From assembly GCA_018818065.1 (NCBI GenBank), contig JAHISV010000011.1, positions 1 to 64,000 of the forward strand: a stretch of 64,000 bases of DNA, in the 5' to 3' direction. The stretch comes from Bacteroidota bacterium (GTDB lineage: Bacteria; Bacteroidota; Ignavibacteria; Ignavibacteriales; Melioribacteraceae). The position numbers and the translations under genes were made by a program. A model generated the notes under the pieces. The model saw only the letters and a program-made list of their open reading frames with translations, was not told the origin of the DNA and made no database searches. Shown piece after piece: positions 51,635 to 61,442 of the stretch. The first letter of the stretch is position 1. Each line of letters starts with the position of its first letter.

Positions 51635-53698
51635 ATGAAGAACCTTCATACAGACCTTGGCACTTACCTGGTTGACCTGAAAGAAGGAAAGCATATTTTT
51701 GAAAATGTATTCCAAACCCTTGCCCGAATGATGTTTGATCACCCTGACTCAATTAAACCTATCGTAGTCAATGGGAGGAACACATATGATTTTTTAAAAT
51801 TCCGAGCCGGGAAAAAGCATATAATCGGTATGTTTCATGTCATTAATCAGTTTGTTGCTTTTATAAAAGATGGCGCGGAAGGTGGAGAAAGCAAAGAAAT
51901 GGCTTTTGTCCTGGTAGGTGAACCTGGTAATGGGAAAACTTATTTCGTCGATTATCTTTCAGCCATGTACCGTGACTTTGTAACAGTTCCCGTTAACAAG
52001 AAGCACACATTCAGATTAAGGCTTCCGGAGGGACTAGAAGGGTACGGAAATATAAAAGCGATAGAATCTCAGACCTACGAAGATCCTTTTATTTTAGCTG
52101 CAAATCTGTGGGGAGATAATGATATCTGCAAAGAAAAACTTCAGGAATTCGGATTCTCTGAAAATGAACTTGAGGCATACTTTGAAAATTATAGACCATT
52201 GGGAGCTGACACAGAGTATATTTTGAATGAAATAAAAGCCTTCTATGATGATGATATAGAAAAAGTAATATCCAGTATAGAAGTAGTCCCTGTTCCTATC
52301 AGTGCAACCCTCGGTACTATTACCGGCAAATATCCGGCAAAAGATAAACTTACCAGTTCCGGTGTTGATCTCGTTGGCGAGGAGTCAATTCAGCGGCTTC
52401 TGCATATTACAGATACAAATAATCCTTATCGATTTGATTTGCGAAGAGGTGCACTCGCAAGAGTCGGTGGTGGTGGTGTTCATTTTGCTGACGAAATATT
52501 TAAAAATAAAACCGATTTGATGAAGATCTATTTAGGGGTTGTGCAAAACAGAATGATTGAAATTGACGCTTTTAAGTGGCCCATCGATACTTTTATTATA
52601 GCTACAAGTAATAACGTGGATGTACAGAATTACAGATCAAATGGTGAAGAAAAACCAATATTGGATAGGTGCAAGTTCTGTTATGTTGCTCACAATACTG
52701 ATTATAAACTTCAGGAACAACTTACCAATTACGCAATTGGCGGAGGTGCCAAAACTACATTTACCGGTGAAAGTATGCATACAGATCCAAATTTGGTCTA
52801 CACAATTTCCACATTCGTTACTTTAACAAGACTCCCCAGAGTTGATGATAAATTAACTCCTATTGAAATGATGAAATTAGCGGCTGGTGAAGTTGCAGGT
52901 GAAAAAAGCATTAAAGCGCTGGCAGAAATAGTTGAAGAGTTGGAGCATGAATCTGACACAACTAAGCGATTTGGACAGAAAGGGCTTGGACAAAGAGATC
53001 TTGCCAGGATGCTGAATACCCAGAGAGGGTACTCCGAATCAAATGAAGGTAAATGCTTATTTGCTTTGGATGTTTTTAAAGCAGGTGAAGAAATTATTCT
53101 TGATTATGTTTTAGATAACACGGAACGCGCCAAGTATTTTGAAGACATGAAGTTAGCAAAAAGTCTTTACAGAAAACGTATTAGGACAGAAATGTTTAAT
53201 GCCTTCATGGACGAGCCAGCCGCCATTAAAAAAGATGTTATGATGTATGTAAACATGATTGTGGGAATGGGAAGATCTGACCTTGGACCTGATAAAATCA
53301 TTACATACAGAGACCCCCAAACAGGTAAAACTCAGCCTATTAAGATTGATGAAAGATTTGTTAATGCTGTAGAGAACGAACTTGAAATGAAAACACAGGA
53401 ACAAAAAGAATCATTTAGGGGACAGATTAGAAAAATATATGCTCAAAGACTGCAAACAGACAAAAATTACGATTTTATGGATAATGTGGATCTTGTAAAA
53501 TCTGTTACTGATACAAGGTTAAATTCTGATATCGCTTCTGCCGGTGGACTTGTCGGCGCTCTTGCCAACAGAACAAATGAAGATAATGAAAGATTGTACA
53601 ACAGAATTGTCTCAACAATGATTAAGAAGCTTGGTTATTGCGATACTTGTGCTGAGAAGTCGATTGAGTTTTTCTGTACACAGGATCACCAGACTTAA
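51635..53698 (+). CDS. prkA: PrkA-family AAA+/serine protein kinase
   Basis: 687 residues. A PrkA-type AAA+ domain has Walker A GEPGNGKT (95-102), FDLRRGALARVGGGGVHFAD in the position of the family's ARQGLLEFVE-like block, and IATSNN. The C-terminal third (RDPQTGKTQ, QIRKIYAQR) corresponds to the region annotated as the kinase domain in PrkA/YeaG. Known relatives (E. coli YeaG, B. subtilis PrkA) act in starvation and sporulation, as kinase or AAA+ ATPase. ATG 51635 is decided by GGAGG at 51625-51629. A C-terminal CDTCAEKSIEFFC gives three cysteines, which may bind metal. It is the first gene of a four-gene operon with DUF444, SpoVR and a second PrkA-like gene. Confidence 0.9.
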   Translation: MKNLHTDLGTYLVDLKEGKHIFENVFQTLARMMFDHPDSIKPIVVNGRNTYDFLKFRAGKKHIIGMFHVINQFVAFIKDGAEGGESKEMAFVLVGEPGNGKTYFVDYLSAMYRDFVTVPVNKKHTFRLRLPEGLEGYGNIKAIESQTYEDPFILAANLWGDNDICKEKLQEFGFSENELEAYFENYRPLGADTEYILNEIKAFYDDDIEKVISSIEVVPVPISATLGTITGKYPAKDKLTSSGVDLVGEESIQRLLHITDTNNPYRFDLRRGALARVGGGGVHFADEIFKNKTDLMKIYLGVVQNRMIEIDAFKWPIDTFIIATSNNVDVQNYRSNGEEKPILDRCKFCYVAHNTDYKLQEQLTNYAIGGGAKTTFTGESMHTDPNLVYTISTFVTLTRLPRVDDKLTPIEMMKLAAGEVAGEKSIKALAEIVEELEHESDTTKRFGQKGLGQRDLARMLNTQRGYSESNEGKCLFALDVFKAGEEIILDYVLDNTERAKYFEDMKLAKSLYRKRIRTEMFNAFMDEPAAIKKDVMMYVNMIVGMGRSDLGPDKIITYRDPQTGKTQPIKIDERFVNAVENELEMKTQEQKESFRGQIRKIYAQRLQTDKNYDFMDNVDLVKSVTDTRLNSDIASAGGLVGALANRTNEDNERLYNRIVSTMIKKLGYCDTCAEKSIEFFCTQDHQT

Positions 53699-53752
53699 AA
53701 TAATTATCTGGTAAGAATTATTTCTCTTCATCGAATATAGCTGGCAAAAAGG

Positions 53753-55069
53753 ATGGATGATAAAAATAAAAATATAAAAATTCGGGAACTGACTGGAAAC
53801 GAAGGGGAAGAAAAGAATCCCTTTGTTACCTATGATAAAAAATATAAAGAATTATACGATTTTGATGACAATCAAATATTCCTTGGACTAACAGCGGATC
53901 TGACAAAGAGAAACAGGTTATATGTTCTTGATAAATTACTTGCCAGGGATAAACTAAGGGAAAAAGACGGGTTTCCTCGTAAAATAAAACTTGGAAAACT
54001 TGTTAAGCCATCCAAGGGTGGCGGAGATCAGACTATAATAATTCCTTCAGCAGCCGAAGAGAAATTTTATCACTGGGATGGCGAATATGATAGTGATGAT
54101 GGACCTTCTACAGGAGGTAGCGGTGACGAGGGAGAAGGTGATGTTATTGGTGAAGAATCACTTCGGCCTGATGAAGGAGAGGGCGAGGGTGCAGGACAGG
54201 GTAAAAATGGTGAACATGGGGTGGGCTCAGATGCGTATGAAATCGGACGCATCCTAACTGAACAATTTGAACTGCCCAACATTCAGGAGAAAGGCAAAAA
54301 GACTTCTTTAACAAAGTTCTCTTATGAGCTTTCCGATAGGAACAGAGGACATGGCCAAATTCTCGATAAAAAATCGACTCTTAAACGAGTTGTAAAAACC
54401 AATTTAGCTATTGGTCGCATTTCCCGTGATAAACCAATTGATACTTCCAATCTTATAATTACTCCCGGAGACAGAGTATACAGAATCCTTTCTCGTGAAC
54501 TTGATTACGAATCACAAGCAGTAGTGTTTTTTGTGAGGGATTACTCCGGCTCCATGCAGGGGAAACCTACTGAGGTTGTTGTAACACAACACATTTACAT
54601 TCATAGCTGGTTGGTATATCAGTATAAAAAACAGGTTCAGACCCGGTTTATTCTTCATGATACAGAAGCTGTTGAAGTCCCGGATTTTTATACATATTAC
54701 AATAAAAACGTGGCAGGCGGGACTGAAGTGGCGGCTGCTTACGAACTGGTAAATAAAATAATTGTTGAAGAAAACCTGATGCGTGATTATAATATTTATG
54801 TATTCCAAGGTACAGATGGTGATGACTGGAACGACCAAAAAGGGAAAGCTATGGAAGAACTAGAAAAAACACTTGGCTTTGCTAACCGAATAGGAATTAC
54901 AGTGGCAGAAAATACATATACTCCGAGAAATGCATCGGTTGTTGAGAAAAATGTAAAGGAATCAAAGCTGTTGGAAAAATATCCGGATAAGTTACATCTG
55001 GATTCTTTTAAGGCCGCTGAAGCCAGCGAAGAAAGAATTATTCAGGGTATAAAATTACTGATCGTATGA
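53753..55069 (+). CDS. DUF444 / YeaH-like von Willebrand A-type protein
   Basis: 438 residues. A charged N-terminal region, a disordered acidic, glycine-rich linker (about 110-170, DGEYDSDDGPSTGGSGDEG) and a VWA-like domain with a MIDAS motif (RDYSGSM, Asp-x-Ser-x-Ser) and later TDGDDWNDQKGKAME. This is the YeaH family, which always accompanies PrkA and SpoVR in stress operons and is thought to bridge them by metal-dependent binding. It begins 55 nt after prkA and ends 1 nt before SpoVR, so it is translated together with it. No transmembrane segment is present. Confidence 0.9.
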   Translation: MDDKNKNIKIRELTGNEGEEKNPFVTYDKKYKELYDFDDNQIFLGLTADLTKRNRLYVLDKLLARDKLREKDGFPRKIKLGKLVKPSKGGGDQTIIIPSAAEEKFYHWDGEYDSDDGPSTGGSGDEGEGDVIGEESLRPDEGEGEGAGQGKNGEHGVGSDAYEIGRILTEQFELPNIQEKGKKTSLTKFSYELSDRNRGHGQILDKKSTLKRVVKTNLAIGRISRDKPIDTSNLIITPGDRVYRILSRELDYESQAVVFFVRDYSGSMQGKPTEVVVTQHIYIHSWLVYQYKKQVQTRFILHDTEAVEVPDFYTYYNKNVAGGTEVAAAYELVNKIIVEENLMRDYNIYVFQGTDGDDWNDQKGKAMEELEKTLGFANRIGITVAENTYTPRNASVVEKNVKESKLLEKYPDKLHLDSFKAAEASEERIIQGIKLLIV

Positions 55070-55070
55070 T

Positions 55071-56705
55071 ATGCAACTAATTAATCAACATACTAAACGG
55101 ATAATGGAAGGCTGCAAAGAGCGGGCCTTGGATGCAGGACTTTCCTTTGATAAGGAGACGCTTGAATATTTTGTAACTAATATGGATATGCTCGATCTCT
55201 CGCCTAAAAACATGATTCCAACTCTTTATGACTATTGGCTTCAGGATATTCAAGGTTTGAGGGGAAAAGGAGAGTATGAAGCATATCCAAATAATCCATA
55301 TGAAACAGTTATTAATACCCGCCCGGTTATTTCATTTTATAATGATAATAATCCAGACTGGCTGAATGTAATGATATTTTATCATGTGCTCGGGCATATT
55401 GATTTTTTTCAGAACAATAAATTTTTTAAGAATACTTGGGACTATGACTTTAAGGAGAAAGCTCTGACTGAAAAAAGAATAATAGCAAAGTTAAGAGCAA
55501 AAAAGGGGAGAGTTGTTGACTACATATTAGAATTTGCAAAAAGCATTGATAACATTGTTGGTTTTTTTGATTCACTGATTCACGAGGATGAACTATCGCA
55601 GTTAATGCTGCCGAAAAAAATAGACTACTACTTTAACGTTTTTCTCCAGAAAGAGAAAAATATAGGCATGATAAAATTTCTGGAAGAACTTGAAACCTAT
55701 AATGAAGTAGAAGACGGAGGAAGAAAAGAAGATGATTTTCTCTTATCTATTCTAAACAGATATCCTGAATTCGAAGAATTTTACAAAAACTATAAAAAAG
55801 ATAAGCAGAAGGTCGCACAGGATCTTCTTCAATTTATTCTGGAAGAAAGTCCCTTCTTAAATAAAGACGACAATAAATGGATGAAGTCAGTTGTAGATAT
55901 TATGAGAGACACTGCCCTTTACTTTGCTCCAATGATACGCACGAAAACAATGAATGAGGGCTGGGCAAGTTATTGGCACGAAAAGCTCTTTATGAATGAT
56001 GACCGCATACTAGGACATGAAGTTGGTTTTGCAAAAATAAATGCAAAAGTTACTTCTATTAGCAAAGTTGGACTAAACCCATATGCCATCGGTTGGCGTC
56101 TTTTTATGTTTGTGGAAGAAATGGCTGACAAGGGTAGAATATCATATGATTTTAGAAAACTTAAAAATATTGATAAGAGAGAAAACTACGATAAAAAAAA
56201 TGGCAGTGGAAAGGATTTTATCTTTCACGTTCGTGAAAACTATAGTGATCTTACTTTTTTAAATAGTTTTATTGATCAGGATTTCGTTGACAAACACAAG
56301 CTAATGGTTGTTGGTCAGCGTATTAATCCGCAGAAAGGAACTCGTGAATATTATGTAAAAAGTAAGAAAGCGAAAGATTATAAGGAAATGATAATAAGCA
56401 GTCTCTATCATCCGCCCTATATCCAATATTCAAAAGTAAATGGAGAGCTAATATTAAATCATACATTTGAGGGGAAAGAAATTTACAGAGAATATATTCC
56501 TGCGGTTCTTATTGGACTTGAGTATTTGTGGGGCAATACTGTTAAACTGGAAACGACAGAGTATGATTGGGAAGAAATGCAAAAGAAGGCAAAAGATGGT
56601 AAATCTATTGAAGATATAAAAAAGGAAGATCCAGTACTCCAAAAAGTCAGATACAGTGTGAAAAACAAAAAAATTACAAAAGAAAAATTAATAATGGATA
56701 ACTAA
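55071..56705 (+). CDS. spoVR: SpoVR family protein (YcgB-like)
   Basis: 544 residues. Conserved SpoVR features are visible: YEAYPNNPYETVINTRPV, the histidine motif FYHVLGHIDFFQNN, MNEGWASYWHEKL, and LNPYAIGWRLFMFVEEM. In E. coli and Bacillus the family acts with PrkA and DUF444 in stationary-phase or spore-cortex processes; its biochemical reaction is unknown. The HxxGH and NEGWAxxxH motifs resemble those of zinc peptidases, so a metal-dependent activity is possible but unproven. It starts 1 nt after the DUF444 stop and its last base is the first base of the next start codon. Length is close to family size. Confidence 0.9.
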   Translation: MQLINQHTKRIMEGCKERALDAGLSFDKETLEYFVTNMDMLDLSPKNMIPTLYDYWLQDIQGLRGKGEYEAYPNNPYETVINTRPVISFYNDNNPDWLNVMIFYHVLGHIDFFQNNKFFKNTWDYDFKEKALTEKRIIAKLRAKKGRVVDYILEFAKSIDNIVGFFDSLIHEDELSQLMLPKKIDYYFNVFLQKEKNIGMIKFLEELETYNEVEDGGRKEDDFLLSILNRYPEFEEFYKNYKKDKQKVAQDLLQFILEESPFLNKDDNKWMKSVVDIMRDTALYFAPMIRTKTMNEGWASYWHEKLFMNDDRILGHEVGFAKINAKVTSISKVGLNPYAIGWRLFMFVEEMADKGRISYDFRKLKNIDKRENYDKKNGSGKDFIFHVRENYSDLTFLNSFIDQDFVDKHKLMVVGQRINPQKGTREYYVKSKKAKDYKEMIISSLYHPPYIQYSKVNGELILNHTFEGKEIYREYIPAVLIGLEYLWGNTVKLETTEYDWEEMQKKAKDGKSIEDIKKEDPVLQKVRYSVKNKKITKEKLIMDN

Positions 56706-58993
56706 TGCCTCTCCGATCTTCAAAAAAAATTGCTGATGTTATTCACCTTTTGAATAAAAAAGTTGATTTGCAGGATAGATATTCTGTAATAGATTATAAT
56801 CAGTTTTTATCTATTGCCAGCAGCGATCCCTTAAAAGTATTCAGAAACGTGTTCCAACTTTTTAGCAGTATGATCTATCATTATATTATTGAAGAAAGAG
56901 ATGAACGGAAAGATGATCCTGAAAATATTAACTACAAGACGATTGATACTGATAAACTATTCGTTGAAGGTCAGGATACTCCTTTTTTTTCAGACTTACC
57001 TTTTGCAAACAGACTGTTGAGATTGGCGGACTCTTTCAACGAAGGAACTCAGCAGAATAAAATCTACGTCTTTATTGGTCCTCATGGAAGTGGGAAAAGC
57101 ACATTCCTTAACAATTTGCTCAGAAAATTTGAACTCTATACTCATAGTTCCGAGGGAATGAATTTTGAGGTGCTTTGGCGTCTCGACAGTTCGAAACTTG
57201 GTGTTACAGTAACTCATGAAATAAAAAAGGCCCTCAACGAATACTATATAGAGAAAGGACTGGCGAAACATATTCTTCCTTCAACAGATAGTTTGGAAGT
57301 TTCCTGCCCAAGCCACGATCATCCAATATTATTAATACCAAAGGAGCACAGGCGTGAAATCCTGGGTAATCTTCTCACGGGCAGAATTAAGACAAAAATA
57401 TTTAATAAGAAAGAATATGAATGGGTTTTCAAAAATAACGCATGCACTATATGTACCTCTCTTTATCAGGCTTTGATCAATCGTTTAGAATCACCTTCGG
57501 AAGTTTTCAACATGGTGCATGCAAGAAGGTATTATTATGATAAAAGATTGGGAGAGGGGATAACTGTTTATAATCCTGGCGATCAGGACCCCAAACAATT
57601 TATTAATACAAACGATGAGGTTCAGAAAGAACTAAGTGCCTGGTTTAAAGATAGTAATGTTGTTAAGTATTATTACTCACGTTATGCGAAAACAAACAAT
57701 GGTGTTTTTGCAATTATGGATGTAAAGGGGCATAATGAAAAGCGTTTCATAGATCTTCACGGATTAATAAGTGAAGGAGTGCACAAGGTTGATGATTTTG
57801 AAGAAAATGTAAATTCAATGTTCATTGCTGTTATGAACCCTGAAGACAAAAACTCTTTCAAAGCAATTGAATCTTTCCGGGATAGAATTAGTGAAATAAA
57901 TGTAAACTATATTCTTAACTATGAAGCAGAAGTGAAAATATTCTACAATGCCTTTGGGACACAAATTAAAAACAAATTTTTGCCGGGTGTCCTTGAGAAT
58001 TTTGCCAAAATTATTATTAGCTCGAGAATGAATACGGAGTCAGCCGCTATTCGTGATTGGATAAAAGATCGCAAAATATATTCCAAGTATTGTGATGATA
58101 ACATGCTGCTCCTTAAAATGGAAATCTATAATAATAGAATTCCGGACTGGCTAACGGAAAATGATTACAAAAAATTTGACAGAAACATAAGAAGGCGTGC
58201 CATCAATGAATCTGAAAATGAAGGGAAAGTCGGGTTCTCCGGTCGTGAGTCTATTTACATATTTAACGAGTTTTATAATTCGGTTAGGAAAAAGACTCAA
58301 AATGGTTCAACCGCTGAGGGATTGGATGTACTTATAACAATGGACGATATTAAAAAGTTTTTCAGTAAAAATATTGATTATGGGAAAAAAATACCAAATG
58401 GTTTTATTGATTCAATAATCAGATTATACAATTATAACGTTATGCAGGAAATTAAAGAATCACTTTTCAGGCAGAATGAAGAACGTGTAAGTAAAGATAT
58501 TCAAAATTATTTATTTGCCTCGAATTATGACCTTGGGGAAAAATTAACAAGCCCATACACAAATGAAGTTATTGATATAAACGATCAATTTTTCTTTAGT
58601 ATTGAGCAACACCTTGTGCAAAAAGGTGCAAATGATGCTGATCGTAAAAGTTACAGAAGTGGAATTGCTCAAAAGCTGGCTGTTGATCTTCAACAAATGC
58701 AGGCTGACGACAGTGCACTTACAAATACAGAAGTTTATACTGATCTATATCATAATTACATGAAACATTTACGAAAAAATTCTTTCCAGCCCTTTATCCA
58801 ATTCCCTGCTTTTGAAAGCGCGATAAAAGACTATGGGACACCTAAATACGAAGTTTATGATAATAAGGTTAAGGAAGAAGTTGCAATTCTAATAACCAAT
58901 CTGATAAATAAGTTTAATTATTCCTTAGAGGGTGCCATTCAGGTATGCCTCTATGTAATTATTAATAACGTAGCAGAAAACTTTGTTGAATAG
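56705..58993 (+). CDS. Second PrkA-like P-loop protein with cysteine/histidine motifs
   Basis: 762 residues. N-terminal DPLKVFRNVFQLFSSMI parallels the HIFENVFQTLARMM block of the first PrkA, and a Walker A GPHGSGKST (125-133) lies at an equivalent position, so this is probably a divergent paralogue. After the P-loop, CPSHDHP (Cys 201) and ACTICT (Cys 247, Cys 250) form a possible zinc site not seen in the first copy. GRESIYIFNEFYNSVRK and ITMDDIKKFF match the PrkA region that follows the AAA core. The start overlaps the spoVR stop by one base (TAATG), so the four proteins are very likely made together. I cannot tell whether kinase activity survives. Confidence 0.78.
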   Translation: MPLRSSKKIADVIHLLNKKVDLQDRYSVIDYNQFLSIASSDPLKVFRNVFQLFSSMIYHYIIEERDERKDDPENINYKTIDTDKLFVEGQDTPFFSDLPFANRLLRLADSFNEGTQQNKIYVFIGPHGSGKSTFLNNLLRKFELYTHSSEGMNFEVLWRLDSSKLGVTVTHEIKKALNEYYIEKGLAKHILPSTDSLEVSCPSHDHPILLIPKEHRREILGNLLTGRIKTKIFNKKEYEWVFKNNACTICTSLYQALINRLESPSEVFNMVHARRYYYDKRLGEGITVYNPGDQDPKQFINTNDEVQKELSAWFKDSNVVKYYYSRYAKTNNGVFAIMDVKGHNEKRFIDLHGLISEGVHKVDDFEENVNSMFIAVMNPEDKNSFKAIESFRDRISEINVNYILNYEAEVKIFYNAFGTQIKNKFLPGVLENFAKIIISSRMNTESAAIRDWIKDRKIYSKYCDDNMLLLKMEIYNNRIPDWLTENDYKKFDRNIRRRAINESENEGKVGFSGRESIYIFNEFYNSVRKKTQNGSTAEGLDVLITMDDIKKFFSKNIDYGKKIPNGFIDSIIRLYNYNVMQEIKESLFRQNEERVSKDIQNYLFASNYDLGEKLTSPYTNEVIDINDQFFFSIEQHLVQKGANDADRKSYRSGIAQKLAVDLQQMQADDSALTNTEVYTDLYHNYMKHLRKNSFQPFIQFPAFESAIKDYGTPKYEVYDNKVKEEVAILITNLINKFNYSLEGAIQVCLYVIINNVAENFVE

Positions 58994-59014
58994 GCGGGTA
59001 GCTACCACCCGCCT
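58992..59014. terminator. GC-rich hairpin between convergent operons
   Basis: AGGCGGGT (58992-58999) and ACCCGCCT (59007-59014) form a perfect 8-bp stem with a 7-nt loop, overlapping the last PrkA-like stop codon. It is next to the convergent stop at 59024. The T tail is weak on both strands. Confidence 0.55.
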
Positions 59015-59023
59015 TAGAATTAT

Positions 59024-60466
59024 CTATTCATTGTAAGGTTTATATTTCATTACACCCTTATCACCGGTAGATATCCAAATATTACCCTCAGTATCGATAT
59101 CAATTCCAGTCAGGTTGTTACTAACCAGTTTAGAGTTGTCAACTGTGTAATGAGTTAACGCACCATTATATTTGAATAAACCTGAGTTGGTTGCCAGCCA
59201 TATGCTATTCTCCTGATCAAAGGCAATGTCAGATATTATACCAGTTAAATTTATTGATTCCAAAGATGTCCATGTATCACCGGAATATTTTACCAGTGAA
59301 GCAGTACCTCCATGTGAGTTTGCAAAGAAAATATCTCCTGCCCGGTTGTGACCAGAGGCAGTAATTCTGTAGGAAGCAAAAACCTGACCTTCGAGGGGAA
59401 CCCATACATTGTTTTCTAATTTTGCTAGTCCTAATCCAGAACCAATCCATAGTTTATTCTGACAATCAACTTCAATTGTTGTAATCACTGCGCGTGGTAT
59501 GTTGGAATTTAGCGCGTGCCAGGAAGTCCAAACATTATTCATGAAGGTAAAGAAAGCAGCATTTGCACCAATCAGCAATCCGCCATCTGCATCAAGCTGA
59601 ATTGAAGTAACCATTTCCTGAGATAATCCCGAATTTGCGCTATTCAGGACAGTTTCATTTTCACCATCACGGATAAATAATCCGCCATTTGTAGCCACAA
59701 CTATTCCTGAACCGGTAGTCATTATATCAGTTATGTAATTATCCGGTAAAAACGAATTGGCTTCATTAATCAAAGACCAAACGTTATTTTCATATTTAGC
59801 CAGTCCTTTGTTGTTTAAACCTACCCATGTAATTCCATTAATATCCTTTGCAACAGAAGTTGCATCGTCTATGGGCAAATTATACCTGGCTTCATTAAAA
59901 AGCACCCACACGGAAGTATCGACCATAGCAGTATCGACAAGAAATTCTAAACCGCTGTATACTTCCACATCAAATATTGTGCTTTCATGAACTGGTAGTT
60001 TAAACTCTACCTGATATTGTCCCGGAAGCAGGTTCTGGAGTATTGTAGGGGTTATTTCTCCCGTAGGGGAATCATTCAAAAATATTTCCGCACCTTCAGG
60101 TTGAGATATACAAGAGATAGAACCTCTCATGGCAGGATCAATGGTAAAATCAATGTGTCTGGCAATTTTCATATGTGCTGAATCAAATACTACCGTAAAG
60201 GAGGTATCATTGTAATATTTACTGGTAAGTGTGATGACATTATCATCATCAGTTAACCATGTTAAACTGTCAGGTGTCATTAAACCCTGTTCTACTCCAT
60301 TTAGTGTAATAAAAAACCCGGAAGGCTCACTTGTAATTTTTACGGTTCTATTAAGAAGTTCACTGATTTCACCAGGTCCGGTATAAACCTCCAAATCGCA
60401 GGCGGTAATAAAAAGCAGCAAGAGATAAATTGTGAAAATGTGCAATATTGATTGGTTATCTTTCAT
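59024..60466 (-). CDS. PEGA-domain / two-component-regulator-type propeller lipoprotein
   Basis: 480 residues. The lipoprotein signal ends LFITAC (Cys 23). Two PEGA domains follow (VKITSEPSGFFITLNGVEQG, then ISQPEGAEIFLNDSPTGE). The rest is a propeller of short blades of the type seen at the sensor end of hybrid two-component systems (ITWVGLNNKGLAKYENNVW, IWLATNSGLFKYNGA, IWISTGDKGVMKY), but without any kinase. It would bind ligand at the outer membrane. The start is ATG 60466 with a run of eight G 3 nt upstream; the longer frame to 60499 overlaps the DUF4249 gene more. It is the third gene of the operon and overlaps the DUF4249 stop by 11 nt. Confidence 0.83.
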   Translation of the reverse strand: MKDNQSILHIFTIYLLLLFITACDLEVYTGPGEISELLNRTVKITSEPSGFFITLNGVEQGLMTPDSLTWLTDDDNVITLTSKYYNDTSFTVVFDSAHMKIARHIDFTIDPAMRGSISCISQPEGAEIFLNDSPTGEITPTILQNLLPGQYQVEFKLPVHESTIFDVEVYSGLEFLVDTAMVDTSVWVLFNEARYNLPIDDATSVAKDINGITWVGLNNKGLAKYENNVWSLINEANSFLPDNYITDIMTTGSGIVVATNGGLFIRDGENETVLNSANSGLSQEMVTSIQLDADGGLLIGANAAFFTFMNNVWTSWHALNSNIPRAVITTIEVDCQNKLWIGSGLGLAKLENNVWVPLEGQVFASYRITASGHNRAGDIFFANSHGGTASLVKYSGDTWTSLESINLTGIISDIAFDQENSIWLATNSGLFKYNGALTHYTVDNSKLVSNNLTGIDIDTEGNIWISTGDKGVMKYKPYNE

Positions 60467-61442
60467 TGTCCCCCCCCGTGCTGCTATAGTTATATCCAAA
60501 ACTGTTTACATAGGATTGGGTAAGAATAGTCTTGAATGTACCAAAAGCCTGCAGTCCAAATATTCCTTTTCCGTTTTCGATATTTGTATAATAATTTTCA
60601 TTAAGTACCAGAGAAATTGTTTCACCTCTAAGAATAGTTGATTGGTAATAATTGTTTAGTGATCTGTTCAATACGCAAACCTCAAATTCCATTCCGTAAA
60701 CCGTAAATTTGTTTTTTAGTGGCTCACTCTCGGAAAGCTTTTCCATTGCCTCATTAATGATGACATTTCTGAATGAGATGAAATTATCAGGAGATAATGT
60801 TCTGTATATACCATAAGTGGAGTCATTTTCCATCATATAAATAAATGGAACCGGGAAGTACTCTTTTGGTGAGTTTTCTTTCGAGTAAATAATATTTAGT
60901 CGTGCTATATATTGAAAATCATCATCAATATTGCTTTGATTCCACTGATATGATATCGCAGTTTGAGTTAAATCTGCCGGCGGAAATATTTTTTGAGAGT
61001 TTACCCACATGAACTGAACGGCAGGCGTTGGTTCAATTGAGGAGGTTAGTCTTAATCCATTTGGGAGAACAGCTTCAATTTCGTAAGTTAAATTAGGATT
61101 CGGTCTAAAGTTATCCAGATAATAATAATGAGAAGTATTACCATATTTGTTTTCATTATTTCGTTCTGCAAATCCCTCCTTAAAAACCAGTTGTTCTTCC
61201 TCTGAACGGATCCAAATTCTGGCTCTTTCAACAAATGGTTCTTCAGTCAACGAATCAGGGCTTAAATTTTCCCCGGCGTAGGATCTAATAATTTTTGCAG
61301 TTTGGAAATTTGTATCGTCGCGTAATATGCAATAGAGATGATATTCATCTTTCAATTCAGCATAAGGATTAAAATCCTCTTCACATGAAATGAAATTCAA
61401 AGAAATTACAACCAGTAATAATAAATTTATTCTCTTTTTCAT
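60456..61442 (-). CDS. DUF4249 family lipoprotein
   Basis: 328 residues. The lipoprotein signal ends FISC (Cys 20) with CEEDFNPYAEL after it, a context compatible with surface export. The body carries the DUF4249 pattern: YHLYCILRDDTNFQTAKIIRSY near the start, ARIWIRS, LTYEIEAVLPNGLRLTSS, and NYYQSTILRGET towards the end. DUF4249 proteins accompany TonB receptors in Bacteroidota and are thought to be their surface partners in nutrient capture. Its ATG overlaps the receptor stop as ATGA, so production is coupled. The partner role is family knowledge; the ligand is unknown. Confidence 0.88.
   Translation of the reverse strand: MKKRINLLLLVVISLNFISCEEDFNPYAELKDEYHLYCILRDDTNFQTAKIIRSYAGENLSPDSLTEEPFVERARIWIRSEEEQLVFKEGFAERNNENKYGNTSHYYYLDNFRPNPNLTYEIEAVLPNGLRLTSSIEPTPAVQFMWVNSQKIFPPADLTQTAISYQWNQSNIDDDFQYIARLNIIYSKENSPKEYFPVPFIYMMENDSTYGIYRTLSPDNFISFRNVIINEAMEKLSESEPLKNKFTVYGMEFEVCVLNRSLNNYYQSTILRGETISLVLNENYYTNIENGKGIFGLQAFGTFKTILTQSYVNSFGYNYSSTGGDNER

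Noticed and set aside
54512..54838. 108-codon frame opposite the DUF444 gene
   Set aside because: Antisense to a conserved VWA-type domain, with no ribosome site or recognisable domain.
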